From positions 2,170,001-2,234,000 of the forward strand of contig NZ_LT607412.1 in the NCBI RefSeq assembly GCF_900091455.1: DNA of 64,000 bases. Direction: 5' to 3'. This stretch comes from Micromonospora coriariae. GTDB lineage: Bacteria > Actinomycetota > Actinomycetes > Mycobacteriales > Micromonosporaceae. Each line of letters starts with the position of its first letter. Positions within the stretch are counted from its first letter, which is position 1. Under the pieces are notes generated by a model, which had not been told where the DNA came from, made no database searches, and was given only the letters and a program-made list of their open reading frames with translations. Position numbers and translations under genes: made by a program. Positions 1 to 8,139 of this stretch are shown one piece after another.

Positions 1-673
1 CCTGGTCGACCAGGCGCGGCAGGGGCTGAGCGGGAGCTCCCCCGACCCGGTGGCCGGCGCGCGGACGGTGACCGAGGTGCTGGGCTCCGCGTTGCTCGCC
101 CTGGTGCTGCTCTTCTTCCTGCTCAAGGACGGCCGCTCGATGTGGCACTGGGTGCTGTCCCGGACGACCGGCCCGAACCGGCCCGTTGTGGCCGAGGCCG
201 GCCGGGCCGGCTGGCGGACGTTGGGCGCGTACAGCCGGGGCACCATGCTGATCGCCGCGATCGACGCGATCGGCATCGGCCTGGCCCTGGTGGTGCTGCG
301 GGTGCCGCTCGCCCTGCCGCTGGCGCTGATCACCTTCCTCGGCGGTTTCGTGCCGATCATCGGCGCGACGGTGGCCGGCGCGGTGGCGGTGCTGGTGGCC
401 CTGGCCGCCAACGGGCCGACCACGGCGCTGCTCACCCTGGCCGCCGTGATCGCCGTGCAGCAGATCGAGGGCAACCTGCTGGAGCCACTGGTCATGAAAC
501 GGCAGGTCCGGCTGCACCCGGCGGTGATCCTGGTGGCGGTCACCGCCGGCACACTGATCGCGGGCATCGCCGGCGCCTTCGTCAGTGTTCCGATCACCGC
601 CGTCCTCTGGCGCATCATCGACACCGTCCAACGCCACCACCCGGTGCCGTCCGACGACCTGTCGACCTCATGA
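1..673 (+). CDS. AI-2E family transporter (PerM-like), 3' part
   Basis: This is the C-terminal part of a multi-pass membrane protein of the AI-2E/PerM (UPF0118) family. The frame is open from base 2, so the true start lies before the window and the GTG at 50 is only an internal codon. About 220 residues are visible, with hydrophobic segments near the start, the middle and the end. The stretch IEGNLLEPLVMKRQVRLHP is the typical conserved block of the family before the last helices. Family members are proposed exporters or ion antiporters; the substrate here is unknown. The stop at 671-673 leaves no room for a shared operator with the convergent hydrolase gene, whose end overlaps it by 6 bp. 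Confidence 0.85.
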   Translation, partial: LVDQARQGLSGSSPDPVAGARTVTEVLGSALLALVLLFFLLKDGRSMWHWVLSRTTGPNRPVVAEAGRAGWRTLGAYSRGTMLIAAIDAIGIGLALVVLRVPLALPLALITFLGGFVPIIGATVAGAVAVLVALAANGPTTALLTLAAVIAVQQIEGNLLEPLVMKRQVRLHPAVILVAVTAGTLIAGIAGAFVSVPITAVLWRIIDTVQRHHPVPSDDLSTS

Positions 674-1345
674 CCGACGCGACGGGGCGGTCGCACGGGT
701 GAGGTGAGTGGTGAACCAGGTGCCGGCATGATCGGCGACCTGTTCGAGGGTGCCGGGCTCCTCGAAGAGGTGGGTGGCACCGGGCACCACCCGCAGCTCG
801 CCGACCTCCCCCAGCTCAGCCAGCGCATGCTCGTTGAGCACGATCACCTCTTCGTCCAAGCCGCCGACCAGTAGCAACGTCGGCGTACGCACCTGGGCCA
901 GAGCGGCGCCGGCCAGGTCCGGTCGGCCGCCCCGGGACACCACCGCACCCACCTTGTCCGCGCGGGACGCCGCCGCGACCAGGGCGGCGGCCGCACCCGT
1001 GCTCGCACCGAAGAGGCCGATCGGCACGTCACCGGCGGGGCGCTCGGCCGACAACCAGTCCACGATCCCGGCCAGCCGGCTCGCCAACAGCCCGATGTCG
1101 AAGCGCAGTTCGGCGGTGCGCGCGTCCACCTCGTCCTCGGCCGGGGTGAGCAGGTCCACCAGCACCGTGCCGAGCCCACGAGCGTTCAGCGTCCGGGCCA
1201 CCGCCACGTTGCGCGGGCTGTGCCGGGAGCTGCCGCTGCCGTGCGCGAAGAGCACCACGCCCACCGGCTGAGCGGGCAGCATCAGGTCCGCGGGGAGTTG
1301 TGCGTCCCCGACCGGGATGGTCACCGTGCTGCGCTGCTCGTCCAT
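668..1345 (-). CDS. alpha/beta hydrolase, dienelactone-hydrolase-like
   Basis: A cytoplasmic alpha/beta hydrolase of 225 residues. The nucleophile is in GASTG (Ser115), the acid is probably Asp164 in GGLDEE, and the histidine is His192 in GATHLF; an oxyanion-hole type HGSGSS motif is near residue 35. Proteins of this kind occur in actinobacteria alone or fused to phosphoribosyltransferase domains; the substrate is unknown. The ATG at 1345 is chosen because GGGGAGGTG stands just upstream; the frame stays open further upstream but without a ribosome binding site. A 14-bp perfect palindrome lies 28-41 bp before the start and may be an operator. The 3' end overlaps the preceding convergent gene by 6 bp. 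Confidence 0.85.
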   Translation of the reverse strand: MDEQRSTVTIPVGDAQLPADLMLPAQPVGVVLFAHGSGSSRHSPRNVAVARTLNARGLGTVLVDLLTPAEDEVDARTAELRFDIGLLASRLAGIVDWLSAERPAGDVPIGLFGASTGAAAALVAAASRADKVGAVVSRGGRPDLAGAALAQVRTPTLLLVGGLDEEVIVLNEHALAELGEVGELRVVPGATHLFEEPGTLEQVADHAGTWFTTHLTRATAPSRRS

Positions 1346-1372
1346 GCCGCACCTCCCCGTACTCGCCTGTGC

Positions 1373-1386
1373 TGTGGGTACCCACA
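1373..1386. promoter_or_regulatory. 14-bp perfect palindrome, possible operator
   Basis: The sequence tgtgggtaccc aca (read without the gap) is a perfect 14-bp palindrome. It lies 28-41 bp upstream of the alpha/beta hydrolase start on the minus strand, where a promoter or leader would be. No regulator gene is adjacent, so the partner is unknown. It could be chance in GC-rich DNA. Confidence 0.35.
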
Positions 1387-1591
1387 CCGTCGCGCCGCAC
1401 GCACCGCCGCCGGGCCGGGTCAGCGGACGCGACGAAGGGTCGCCGCCGGCTGCCAGCGACCGCACGGGTGCGCGGATACACGGTCAGGGTCGAATGCGTG
1501 TGGTGTTTGCCGGGTGGACCGCCGGGTAGCCGAGGGGCGACCGCAGACCGTGTCGGCGCACACCGCGCCCCGACGGATCGCGAGGATCGTC

Positions 1592-1771
1592 ATGGCCCAG
1601 CAGCAGACGTCGCGGCAGCAGCAGATGGACGAGCGGAACCGGCGGGAACAGGACGCCGAGCGAAGCCGGGACTGGGGGGACGAGGCCGCGCAGGCGCGAA
1701 CTCCCGAAGATCCCCGGGCGATGGCGCCCAGGGACGCGTTGGGACGCCCTTCCACCGGCGAGCCCGTCTGA
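1592..1771 (+). CDS. small hydrophilic hypothetical protein
   Basis: A 59-residue open frame starting MAQQQTSRQQQMDERNRRE. It is highly charged, rich in Gln, Arg, Asp and Glu, and has no hydrophobic segment, so it is probably an unstructured cytoplasmic protein. The start is the ATG at 1592 with GAGG about 8 bp upstream; the same frame is open earlier, but those codons overlap the hydrolase gene. I do not recognise the family. Codon choice fits a real gene and a strong hairpin follows at 1851-1880. Small acidic/basic proteins of this type are often stress-induced in actinobacteria, but nothing here shows it. Confidence 0.55.
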   Translation: MAQQQTSRQQQMDERNRREQDAERSRDWGDEAAQARTPEDPRAMAPRDALGRPSTGEPV

Positions 1772-1850
1772 CGCACCGGCCGGATCCACCGATCCGACGG
1801 CCCCGGGCGGACCCGGCGCTCCATGGTCGGGAGCCCACATGAGAATCGGC

Positions 1851-1880
1851 GGCTGGGACGGGAGCAATCCCGTCCCAGCC
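1851..1880 (-). terminator. strong hairpin terminator
   Basis: A perfect 13-bp stem (1851-1863 with 1868-1880) closes a 4-base loop (gcaa on the plus strand). It sits 1 bp past the GH65 gene's stop on the minus strand and 79 bp past the small plus-strand gene, so it probably stops transcription from both sides. There is no T-run, as is usual in high-GC actinobacteria. Confidence 0.75.
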
Positions 1881-1881
1881 G

Positions 1882-4254
1882 TCACTCCTCGTGCTCGGGC
1901 AACCGCAGCAGCGGTGACCTGCCTGGCGGCTGCTCCGGCTGCGGCCCGGACGGATCGGCCGGCGGCACCGGCACGGTCACCGGCTCGTCGCAGGTGACCC
2001 GCAGCACCTGGTCGTGGTGGCGCAGCTCCACCACGTCATCCGGGCCGCCGTGGCGTAGCGAGTACGTCGTCTGGTGCGGCCGGACGTCCACCCGCAACGC
2101 CAGCCCGCGCCACTGGAGCGAGAACTCCAGACGGCTGAGTCGGCTGGAGAGCCGGGGCGCGAACGACAGCTGACCGTCGTGGTCCCGCAACCCGCCGAGC
2201 CCACCGACCAGGGCGAGCCATGCGCCGGCCAGCGAGGCCATGTGCACGCCGTCCCGAGTGTTCTCGTTGAGATCGTGCAGGTCCATCAGCGCGGCCTCGC
2301 GCAGGTAGATGTGCGCCAACTCGGGATGACCCACCTCGGCGGCGAGCACCGCCTGAGTGCAGGCCGACAGTGACGAGTCACGTACTGTGCGGCGCTCGTA
2401 GTACAGGAAGTTGCGCACCTTCTGGTCCGGGGTGAAGGCGTCCCCCCGCCAGTGCATGGCCAGGACCAGGTCGGCCTGCTTGACCACCTGCTTGCGGTAC
2501 AGGTCGAAGTACGGGTAGTGCAGCAGCAGCGGGTACTTCTCCGCCGGCGTGTGCGCGAAGTCCCACTCCTGCAGCCGGGTGAACCCCTCCGTCTGCTGGT
2601 GGACCTGGAGCTCTTCGTCGTACGGGATGTGCATCGAGCTGGCCGCGTCCCGCCAGCTCGCCGTCTCCTCGTCGGTGACCCCGAGGCGGAACGCCTCATC
2701 CTGGTAGCGCATCACCACGTCGGCGGCGGCGAGCAGGTTCCGCTGCGCCATCAGGTTGGTGTAGATGTTGTCGTTCTTCACCGCGGTGTACTCGTCGGGG
2801 CCGGTGACCCCGTCGATGTGGAATTTCCCGTGCCGGTCGTGGTGGCCGATCGAGCGCCACAGCCGGGCGGTCTCCACCAGCAGCTCCAGCCCGATCTCCC
2901 GTTCCAGATCGGTGTCCCCGGTGGCCAGTACGTAGCGGCGCAGCGCGTCGGCGATGTCGGCGGCGATGTGGAAGGCCGCCGTTCCCGCCGGCCAGTACCC
3001 GGATGATTCCGGACCTTCGATGGTCCGCCAGGGAAAGGCGGCACCCTTGAAGTTGAGGGTCTCGGCCCGTTCCCGGGCCTGGTCCAGGGTGCTGTGGCGC
3101 CAGTGCAGCGCGTTGCGCACGGCGCTCGGCTGGGTGTAGGTGAGCACCGGCAGGACGAACATCTCGGTGTCCCAGAATGCGTGCCCGTCGTAGCCGGGGC
3201 CGGTCAGCCCCTTCGCCGAGATCGGCCGACGCTCCGCACGGGCACCCGCCTGGAGCACGTGGAAGAGGCCGAAACGGACGGCCTGCTGCACCTCCGGGTC
3301 GCCCTCGACCCGCACGTCGGCGGCGTCCCAGAACTCGTCGAGGTAGCCGCGCTGCTCGCGGCAGAGCCCGTCCCAGCCGTCCAGTCGGGCCCCGGCCAAC
3401 GCCGCGCCGACCTGGTCCCGCAGGGCGGGCAGCGAGCGTCGGCTCGACCAGCCGTACGTCAGGTACTTGACGATCCGTAGTTTCTCGCCGGGCTTGAGCA
3501 CGCAGGCGACAGTGGTGCGGACCCAGTCCTCGTACCCCTCGGACTCGATGGTGGTGCGGTCCGGGCCGTGCACCTCGTGCTCCATCGCGGCGGCCACCCG
3601 CAGGCCGGAGACCTTGGTGCGGTGGATCAGCTGCCCACCGTCCGGGGTGGTCAGCTCCTCCTCGGCCTGCAACGGCGATTCCAGCACCGCCGCGACCCTG
3701 GGGTCCCTGCTCTGCGCGGGCAGCGTCTCGTTGGCGACCAGCTCGGACTGCACGATCAGCCGGAGCGGGCCGTCGACGGCTTCCACCTCGTAGCTGATGG
3801 CGGCGACCGACCGCTGGGTGAACGACACCAGCCGGGTGCTGCGAACCTTGACCTCGTGGCCGGCCGGCGAGCGCCAGTGCAGCTCCCGGTGCAGGGTGCC
3901 GGCACGCATGTCGAGGATGCGCTCGTGGGACAGCAGCTCGCCGTAGCGCACGTCAAGTGGTTCGTCGTCGACCAGCAGCCGGATCAGCTTGCCGTTTGTG
4001 ACGTTGACGATGGTCTGCCCGGACTCGGGAAAGCCGTAGCCGGCCTCCGCGTACGGCAGTGGACGCAGCTCGTAGAACGAGTTGAGGTAGGTGCCGGGCA
4101 GGCCGTGCGGCTCGCCCTCGTCGAGGTTGCCGCGCAGCCCGACGTGCCCGTTGGAGAGCGCGAAGACGGACTCCGACTGGGCCAGCACGTCCATGTCGAG
4201 CCGGGTCTCCCGGACGTGCCAGGGCTCGACCGGATAGGCCCTCTCCCGGATCAC
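1882..4254 (-). CDS. glycoside hydrolase family 65 disaccharide phosphorylase
   Basis: A 790-residue GH65 enzyme that would phosphorolyse an alpha-glucosyl disaccharide (maltose, trehalose, kojibiose or nigerose) into beta-glucose 1-phosphate and glucose. The N-terminal beta-sandwich (about 1-270) includes the typical [14 protein letters not shown] block; the (alpha/alpha)6 barrel follows. The predicted general acid is Glu488 in GPDEY, in the same place as Glu487 of Lactobacillus maltose phosphorylase. The C-terminal beta-sheet domain ends in a Pro-rich tail. The start overlaps the stop of the upstream beta-phosphoglucomutase gene by 4 bp, which fits coupled translation and explains the fate of the beta-glucose 1-phosphate. 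Which disaccharide is used cannot be told from the sequence. Confidence 0.92.
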   Translation of the reverse strand: MIRERAYPVEPWHVRETRLDMDVLAQSESVFALSNGHVGLRGNLDEGEPHGLPGTYLNSFYELRPLPYAEAGYGFPESGQTIVNVTNGKLIRLLVDDEPLDVRYGELLSHERILDMRAGTLHRELHWRSPAGHEVKVRSTRLVSFTQRSVAAISYEVEAVDGPLRLIVQSELVANETLPAQSRDPRVAAVLESPLQAEEELTTPDGGQLIHRTKVSGLRVAAAMEHEVHGPDRTTIESEGYEDWVRTTVACVLKPGEKLRIVKYLTYGWSSRRSLPALRDQVGAALAGARLDGWDGLCREQRGYLDEFWDAADVRVEGDPEVQQAVRFGLFHVLQAGARAERRPISAKGLTGPGYDGHAFWDTEMFVLPVLTYTQPSAVRNALHWRHSTLDQARERAETLNFKGAAFPWRTIEGPESSGYWPAGTAAFHIAADIADALRRYVLATGDTDLEREIGLELLVETARLWRSIGHHDRHGKFHIDGVTGPDEYTAVKNDNIYTNLMAQRNLLAAADVVMRYQDEAFRLGVTDEETASWRDAASSMHIPYDEELQVHQQTEGFTRLQEWDFAHTPAEKYPLLLHYPYFDLYRKQVVKQADLVLAMHWRGDAFTPDQKVRNFLYYERRTVRDSSLSACTQAVLAAEVGHPELAHIYLREAALMDLHDLNENTRDGVHMASLAGAWLALVGGLGGLRDHDGQLSFAPRLSSRLSRLEFSLQWRGLALRVDVRPHQTTYSLRHGGPDDVVELRHHDQVLRVTCDEPVTVPVPPADPSGPQPEQPPGRSPLLRLPEHEE

Positions 4255-5045
4255 GCCGGACCCCGCTCCGCCGTCGGGCGGCCTGCTGCGGGCGGGTCGA
4301 CATCACCCGCGTCCAGCAGGTCGGCGAGGTCGGTGACCACGACGTCGGCGCCGTGCGTGCGCAGCTCGTCGGCCTGACCGACCCGGTCGACGCCGACCAC
4401 GTAACCGAAGCCGCCGGCCCGGCCGGCGGCCACCCCGGAGAGCGCGTCCTCGAAGACGGCGGCCTGCGACCGGTCGACGCCGAGCAGCCTGGCCCCGGCG
4501 AGGAAGGTGTCGGGGTGCGGCTTGCCGCGCAGGCCCTGGGACCGGGCGACCAGCCCGTCGACCCGCACCTCCAGCAACGGTTCCAGCCCGGCGGCGGCGA
4601 CCACCTCGCGCCCGTTGGCGCTCGCCGTCACCACGGCCCGGCGCAGCCCTGCGGCGGTCGCCGCCCGCAGGTAGCGCACCGAACCCGGGTAGACCTCGAC
4701 GCCGGAGCTGCGCAGGCGTCGCAGCAGCAGGACGTTCTTGCGGTTGCCGACCCCGTTGACCGTGTCGGCGTCCGGCGGGTCGTTCGGGCTGCCCTCGGGC
4801 AGCACGATCCCGCGGGAGGCCAGGAAGGACCGGACGCCGTCGGCGCGGGGTCGGCCGTCGACGTAGCGGTTGTAGTCCGGGCCGGGGTCGAACGGCTGGA
4901 ACGGCTCACCGGTGGCTGTGGCGCGCTGCCGCAGGAACTCGTCGAACGTCTCCTTCCAGGCGGCGTTGTGCACCTTGGCGGTCTGCGTCAGCACACCGTC
5001 CAGGTCGAAGAGACAGGCGGTCACGTGAGCAGGTAGGCCCAGCAC
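4251..5045 (-). CDS. beta-phosphoglucomutase (HAD superfamily)
   Basis: A 264-residue HAD hydrolase-fold protein of the beta-phosphoglucomutase type, converting beta-glucose 1-phosphate to glucose 6-phosphate. The nucleophile is Asp14 and the acid Asp16 in FDLDGVLT; motif II is VTASAN, motif III KPHPD, and motif IV FEDALSG. The insertion after motif I is longer than in Lactococcus enzymes, as in other actinobacterial members found beside GH65 genes. It is the first gene of a two-gene operon with the GH65 phosphorylase (4-bp overlap), together making a disaccharide catabolic unit. The start is a GTG at 5045; a second GTG seven codons later is an alternative. Confidence 0.9.
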   Translation of the reverse strand: MLGLPAHVTACLFDLDGVLTQTAKVHNAAWKETFDEFLRQRATATGEPFQPFDPGPDYNRYVDGRPRADGVRSFLASRGIVLPEGSPNDPPDADTVNGVGNRKNVLLLRRLRSSGVEVYPGSVRYLRAATAAGLRRAVVTASANGREVVAAAGLEPLLEVRVDGLVARSQGLRGKPHPDTFLAGARLLGVDRSQAAVFEDALSGVAAGRAGGFGYVVGVDRVGQADELRTHGADVVVTDLADLLDAGDVDPPAAGRPTAERGPA

Positions 5046-5106
5046 GTTACGAATCTAACCATCTGTCCGGGTCGGCAAACCCCGTTTCCGCCGCCACCGG
5101 CGGGGC

Positions 5107-5571
5107 TCAGTTCGGCCGCAGCGTCCAGATCACGGTCATCGCCGAGGTGGGCGTGCCGTCCTCGGTGGCGATCTCGATCTCGACCGGAAATTCGGGCCGC
5201 CTGCCGGACTCCAGCTCGTCGATCACCTCCCGAGCCGGCCGACCGAGCCGCGCGGTGGCCAGCACCGGGCCTCGTGCCAGCTTGCGGTACGCGATCTCGG
5301 CACGGACGGCCAGCGGCACGGCCCGGTCCAGCAGCTGCCCGAAGGCGGCCAGCACCACCGCGCCGGAGGCCGTCTCACCCAGGGTGAACATGGCCCCGGC
5401 GTGCGGCCCGCCGACGTGGTTGTGGGTGGCCGGCGAGTCGGGGAGCCGGACGACCGCCCGCACCCCGCCCTCCGCCTCGGGTGCCACCTCGACAAATTCG
5501 AAGCCGAGCGTACGGGCGAACGGCACCGCTTCCAGCATGCCGGCCGCCACCTGGCGGGAGTCGATGGTCAT
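5107..5571 (-). CDS. hotdog-fold thioesterase-like protein (DUF4442/PaaI type)
   Basis: A 154-residue single-domain hotdog protein. The conserved part is THNHVGGPHAGAMFTLGETA around residues 48-67, which resembles the substrate loop and long helix of the DUF4442/PaaI thioesterases. These usually hydrolyse acyl-CoA thioesters in the cytoplasm, but the substrate is not predictable here. It starts with an ATG at 5571 without a strong ribosome binding site and ends 61 bp before the beta-phosphoglucomutase start, so it may be in the same transcript or have its own promoter. Confidence 0.8.
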   Translation of the reverse strand: MTIDSRQVAAGMLEAVPFARTLGFEFVEVAPEAEGGVRAVVRLPDSPATHNHVGGPHAGAMFTLGETASGAVVLAAFGQLLDRAVPLAVRAEIAYRKLARGPVLATARLGRPAREVIDELESGRRPEFPVEIEIATEDGTPTSAMTVIWTLRPN

Positions 5572-5634
5572 GACCTGACGTTACTAGCCGGTAACCAACC
5601 CGGCAACCAGGGATTTCACGGGTCTGGACGGCGC

Positions 5635-6621
5635 TCAGAGGTTGGCGATGGTGCGCAGGATCTCGGCGTAGAAGTTGCCGTCGATGCTGCGGAAGAAGGC
5701 GAAGTCCTGACCCGGGTCGCCGAAGAACGGACGCAGCGTCCAGGCCAACTGGGTGCCGACGAAGCCGAAGAGCAGGATCCAGATGTACAGCAGGGTCATG
5801 CTGGCCGGCCGCTGCGTCGGCTCGCCACGGCGGACCGGCGGGTTGACCCACGCGCGCTGCGGCTGCGGGTAGCCGGGCGGCAGCATGCCGGGCGGGAACG
5901 AGGCGTCGGCCGGCTGCCCGCCCCCCTGGGTGGGGACCTGCGCCGGGACCTGCGCGGCCGGCGACCCGGCCTCGGGGGCGGCGCCGTTCGGGACCGTACC
6001 CGCCGACCCGGCCGCCGTGGCGCCAACCGGCACGGCGACCGGCTCGGCGACCTGGCCAGCCGGCGCGGCGGCCGGCACCGCACCGGCGGGCACTGCGGCC
6101 GGCACGGCCTGCGCCGGGGCGAGCAGCCCGTGGTCGTTGAGCACCTGCATCCCACCGGTCAGGAAGCGCAGCCCGACAAGCGCCGACAGGGTCAGGATCG
6201 CCACGTTGAGCAGCTTGAAGAAGCCGTAGTCAGGCGCGGTGATCAGGAAGAAGAGGCTGATCGGCGCGAACGCCACGGCGAGCATGGAGGTGACCGTGAT
6301 CGCCACCATCACCAGTGCCAGCGACTGGCGCACCGAGAGGCGGGCACCGAAGACCAGATTGAACAGGTAGAGCGTGGGCAGGCAGATGGCCAGCGTGACC
6401 AGGAACAGCAGCGGCAGCTTCAGCGCGGAGGTCAGCGCCATCAGCGGACTGTGAAAGGCACCCAGGACCGCGCCGTAGCAGGCGAGCGCGATGGCGGAAC
6501 TGGCCAGCATGCGCCCGGTCAACGCGTTCAGGTCGCGCTCGGAAACGATCTGCTGCCAGATGCCCTGCCGGTCACGGAGGATGCGCTCGATGACGAGCGG
6601 GCTGGGACGGTCACCCGACAC
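5635..6621 (-). CDS. multi-pass membrane protein with a long Pro/Ala-rich loop
   Basis: A 328-residue membrane protein of unknown function. About five hydrophobic segments cover residues 40-175, then a low-complexity loop of roughly 100 residues rich in Ala, Pro, Gly and Val runs to about residue 270, and one more membrane segment (TLLYIWILLFGFVGTQLAW) follows before a conserved-looking C-terminus. The N-terminal part (GAFHSPLMALTSALKLPLLF, then ICLPTLYLFN) resembles a membrane family found in bacteria including cyanobacteria that databases sometimes label actin-binding WH2 proteins; that label is from memory and not evidence of function. The GTG start at 6621 has AGAGGGGTG upstream. Confidence 0.7.
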   Translation of the reverse strand: MSGDRPSPLVIERILRDRQGIWQQIVSERDLNALTGRMLASSAIALACYGAVLGAFHSPLMALTSALKLPLLFLVTLAICLPTLYLFNLVFGARLSVRQSLALVMVAITVTSMLAVAFAPISLFFLITAPDYGFFKLLNVAILTLSALVGLRFLTGGMQVLNDHGLLAPAQAVPAAVPAGAVPAAAPAGQVAEPVAVPVGATAAGSAGTVPNGAAPEAGSPAAQVPAQVPTQGGGQPADASFPPGMLPPGYPQPQRAWVNPPVRRGEPTQRPASMTLLYIWILLFGFVGTQLAWTLRPFFGDPGQDFAFFRSIDGNFYAEILRTIANL

Positions 6622-6714
6622 GGGTGCACCCCTCTCGGTGGTCTTTCACGATGGACTGGGTGCGCAGACCGTAGGACACCGGCGGCGCCTTCGCCACCCC
6701 GCTACGGCGTGGTG

Positions 6715-8010
6715 TCAGCGCCACCCCACGTCGATCCGGCCCCCGCGCTCGTCGAAGAAGTGCAGCGCGTCCATCCGGACCCCCACGGCGAGCGGGTGAC
6801 CCGCGGCGACCGCCGGGTACGGCGCCAACCGCACCGCCAGCTCCGCGGGGCGGCGATGGTGCCGACCGGGATCGGGCAGGACGCTCGTTTGGGTGCCACC
6901 ACCGGCGCCGTCCGCCTCCACGGGCTTGCCGGTCAGCCGCTGCATCACGGAGCTGAACCGGCGCAGGCCACGCTGGCCCACCGGCGGATTGTCCAGCGGC
7001 GCACCCATCTCGTCGACCACGATCGCGGTGGCTCCGATGTCGAGGAACGCCAACGACTCGTGCCCGTGGTGCTCCAGGTAGCGGATCCGGCCGCGCAGCA
7101 CGTCGCCGGGGCTGTCCGGGGAGACCGGGGTGAGGGCCTCGGCTCGCATGCCGACCACGATCCGCTCGCCGTGGTAGTGCGCCACGGCCCGGCTGCGGAT
7201 GTCGTCCCAGGGTAGGTAGAGCGACTGCTCGCCGAGGTTGAGCGTGACGTACCGGTCCAGGTGCACGTAGACCGACGCCTCGAGCAGGTTCATCCGCGGG
7301 CTGCCCAGGAAGGCGGCCACGTAGAGAGTCGCCGGCCGCCCGTACACCTGGGTGGGCGTGCCCACGTCCTGGAGCACGCCGCGGCGCATGATCGCCACCC
7401 GGTCGGCCATGGTGAGGGCCTCGGCCTGGTCGTGCGTGACGTAGACGGTGGTGACGCCCAGCTCCCGGGTGAGGCCCGAGATCTCCGCACGCAGCTCCGC
7501 GCGCAGCCCGCTGTCCAGGTTGGACAGGGGTTCGTCCATCAGGAACAGCCCGGGTCGGCGGACGATGGCCCGGCCCATCGCGACGCGCTGCCGCTGCCCG
7601 CCGGAGAGCTGACCCGGCTTGCGGGCGAGCACGTCGCCGATGCCCAGCGCGCTGGCCACGTCGGTGACCCGCTCACCCCGTGGCGTCGGCTCCACCCCGG
7701 CCAGGCGCAGCGGAAAGGCGATGTTGTCGCCCACCGTCATGTGTGGATAGAGGGCGAAGTCCTGGAAGACCATGGCGATCTTCCGGTCCCGCGGCGGCAG
7801 GTCGTTCGCGAGCTCCCCGTCCAGCAGCACCGCGCCCTGGCTCGGGTCCTCCAGACCGGCGATCATCCGCAGCACTGTGGACTTGCCGCAGCCGGACGGG
7901 CCGAGCAACACCATGAACTCGCCGTCGTTCACGTCCAGATTGATGCTGTCGACGGCCAGCGTGCCGTCCTTGAAGACCTTGGTGACATCCTTGAGCGCGA
8001 CGGTGGTCAC
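6715..8010 (-). CDS. sugar ABC transporter ATP-binding protein (MalK/UgpC/MsiK type)
   Basis: A 431-residue ATPase of the carbohydrate uptake (CUT1) class. The Walker A is GPSGCGKST, the signature LSGGQRQRVAMGRA, Walker B LFLMDEPLSNLD and the H-loop YVTHDQ. A regulatory/TOBE-like C-terminal half follows, with a Gly- and His-rich insertion near residues 370-390. The GTG at 8010 is chosen because GGGGGAGGAG lies just upstream; an 18-codon upstream extension has no such signal. No permease or binding-protein gene is adjacent, so it may be an MsiK-like ATPase shared by several sugar transporters. The GH65/beta-phosphoglucomutase pair nearby makes disaccharide uptake a reasonable guess. Confidence 0.9.
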   Translation of the reverse strand: MTTVALKDVTKVFKDGTLAVDSINLDVNDGEFMVLLGPSGCGKSTVLRMIAGLEDPSQGAVLLDGELANDLPPRDRKIAMVFQDFALYPHMTVGDNIAFPLRLAGVEPTPRGERVTDVASALGIGDVLARKPGQLSGGQRQRVAMGRAIVRRPGLFLMDEPLSNLDSGLRAELRAEISGLTRELGVTTVYVTHDQAEALTMADRVAIMRRGVLQDVGTPTQVYGRPATLYVAAFLGSPRMNLLEASVYVHLDRYVTLNLGEQSLYLPWDDIRSRAVAHYHGERIVVGMRAEALTPVSPDSPGDVLRGRIRYLEHHGHESLAFLDIGATAIVVDEMGAPLDNPPVGQRGLRRFSSVMQRLTGKPVEADGAGGGTQTSVLPDPGRHHRRPAELAVRLAPYPAVAAGHPLAVGVRMDALHFFDERGGRIDVGWR

Positions 8011-8139
8011 CGTCTCCTCCCCCAGCTCGTCGACCGAACCCCAGAAGACTGTGACCAGGATCATTGAATTAGCACATCGGGTGAACGTCTCATGTTCGAC
8101 TCATGACGCTGCCATTAAGCGACACAAGGGCCGGCGCGA

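Noticed and set aside
50..52. GTG at 50 as the start of the first gene
   Set aside because: The frame is open to the window edge with sensible codons, so the gene starts before the window.
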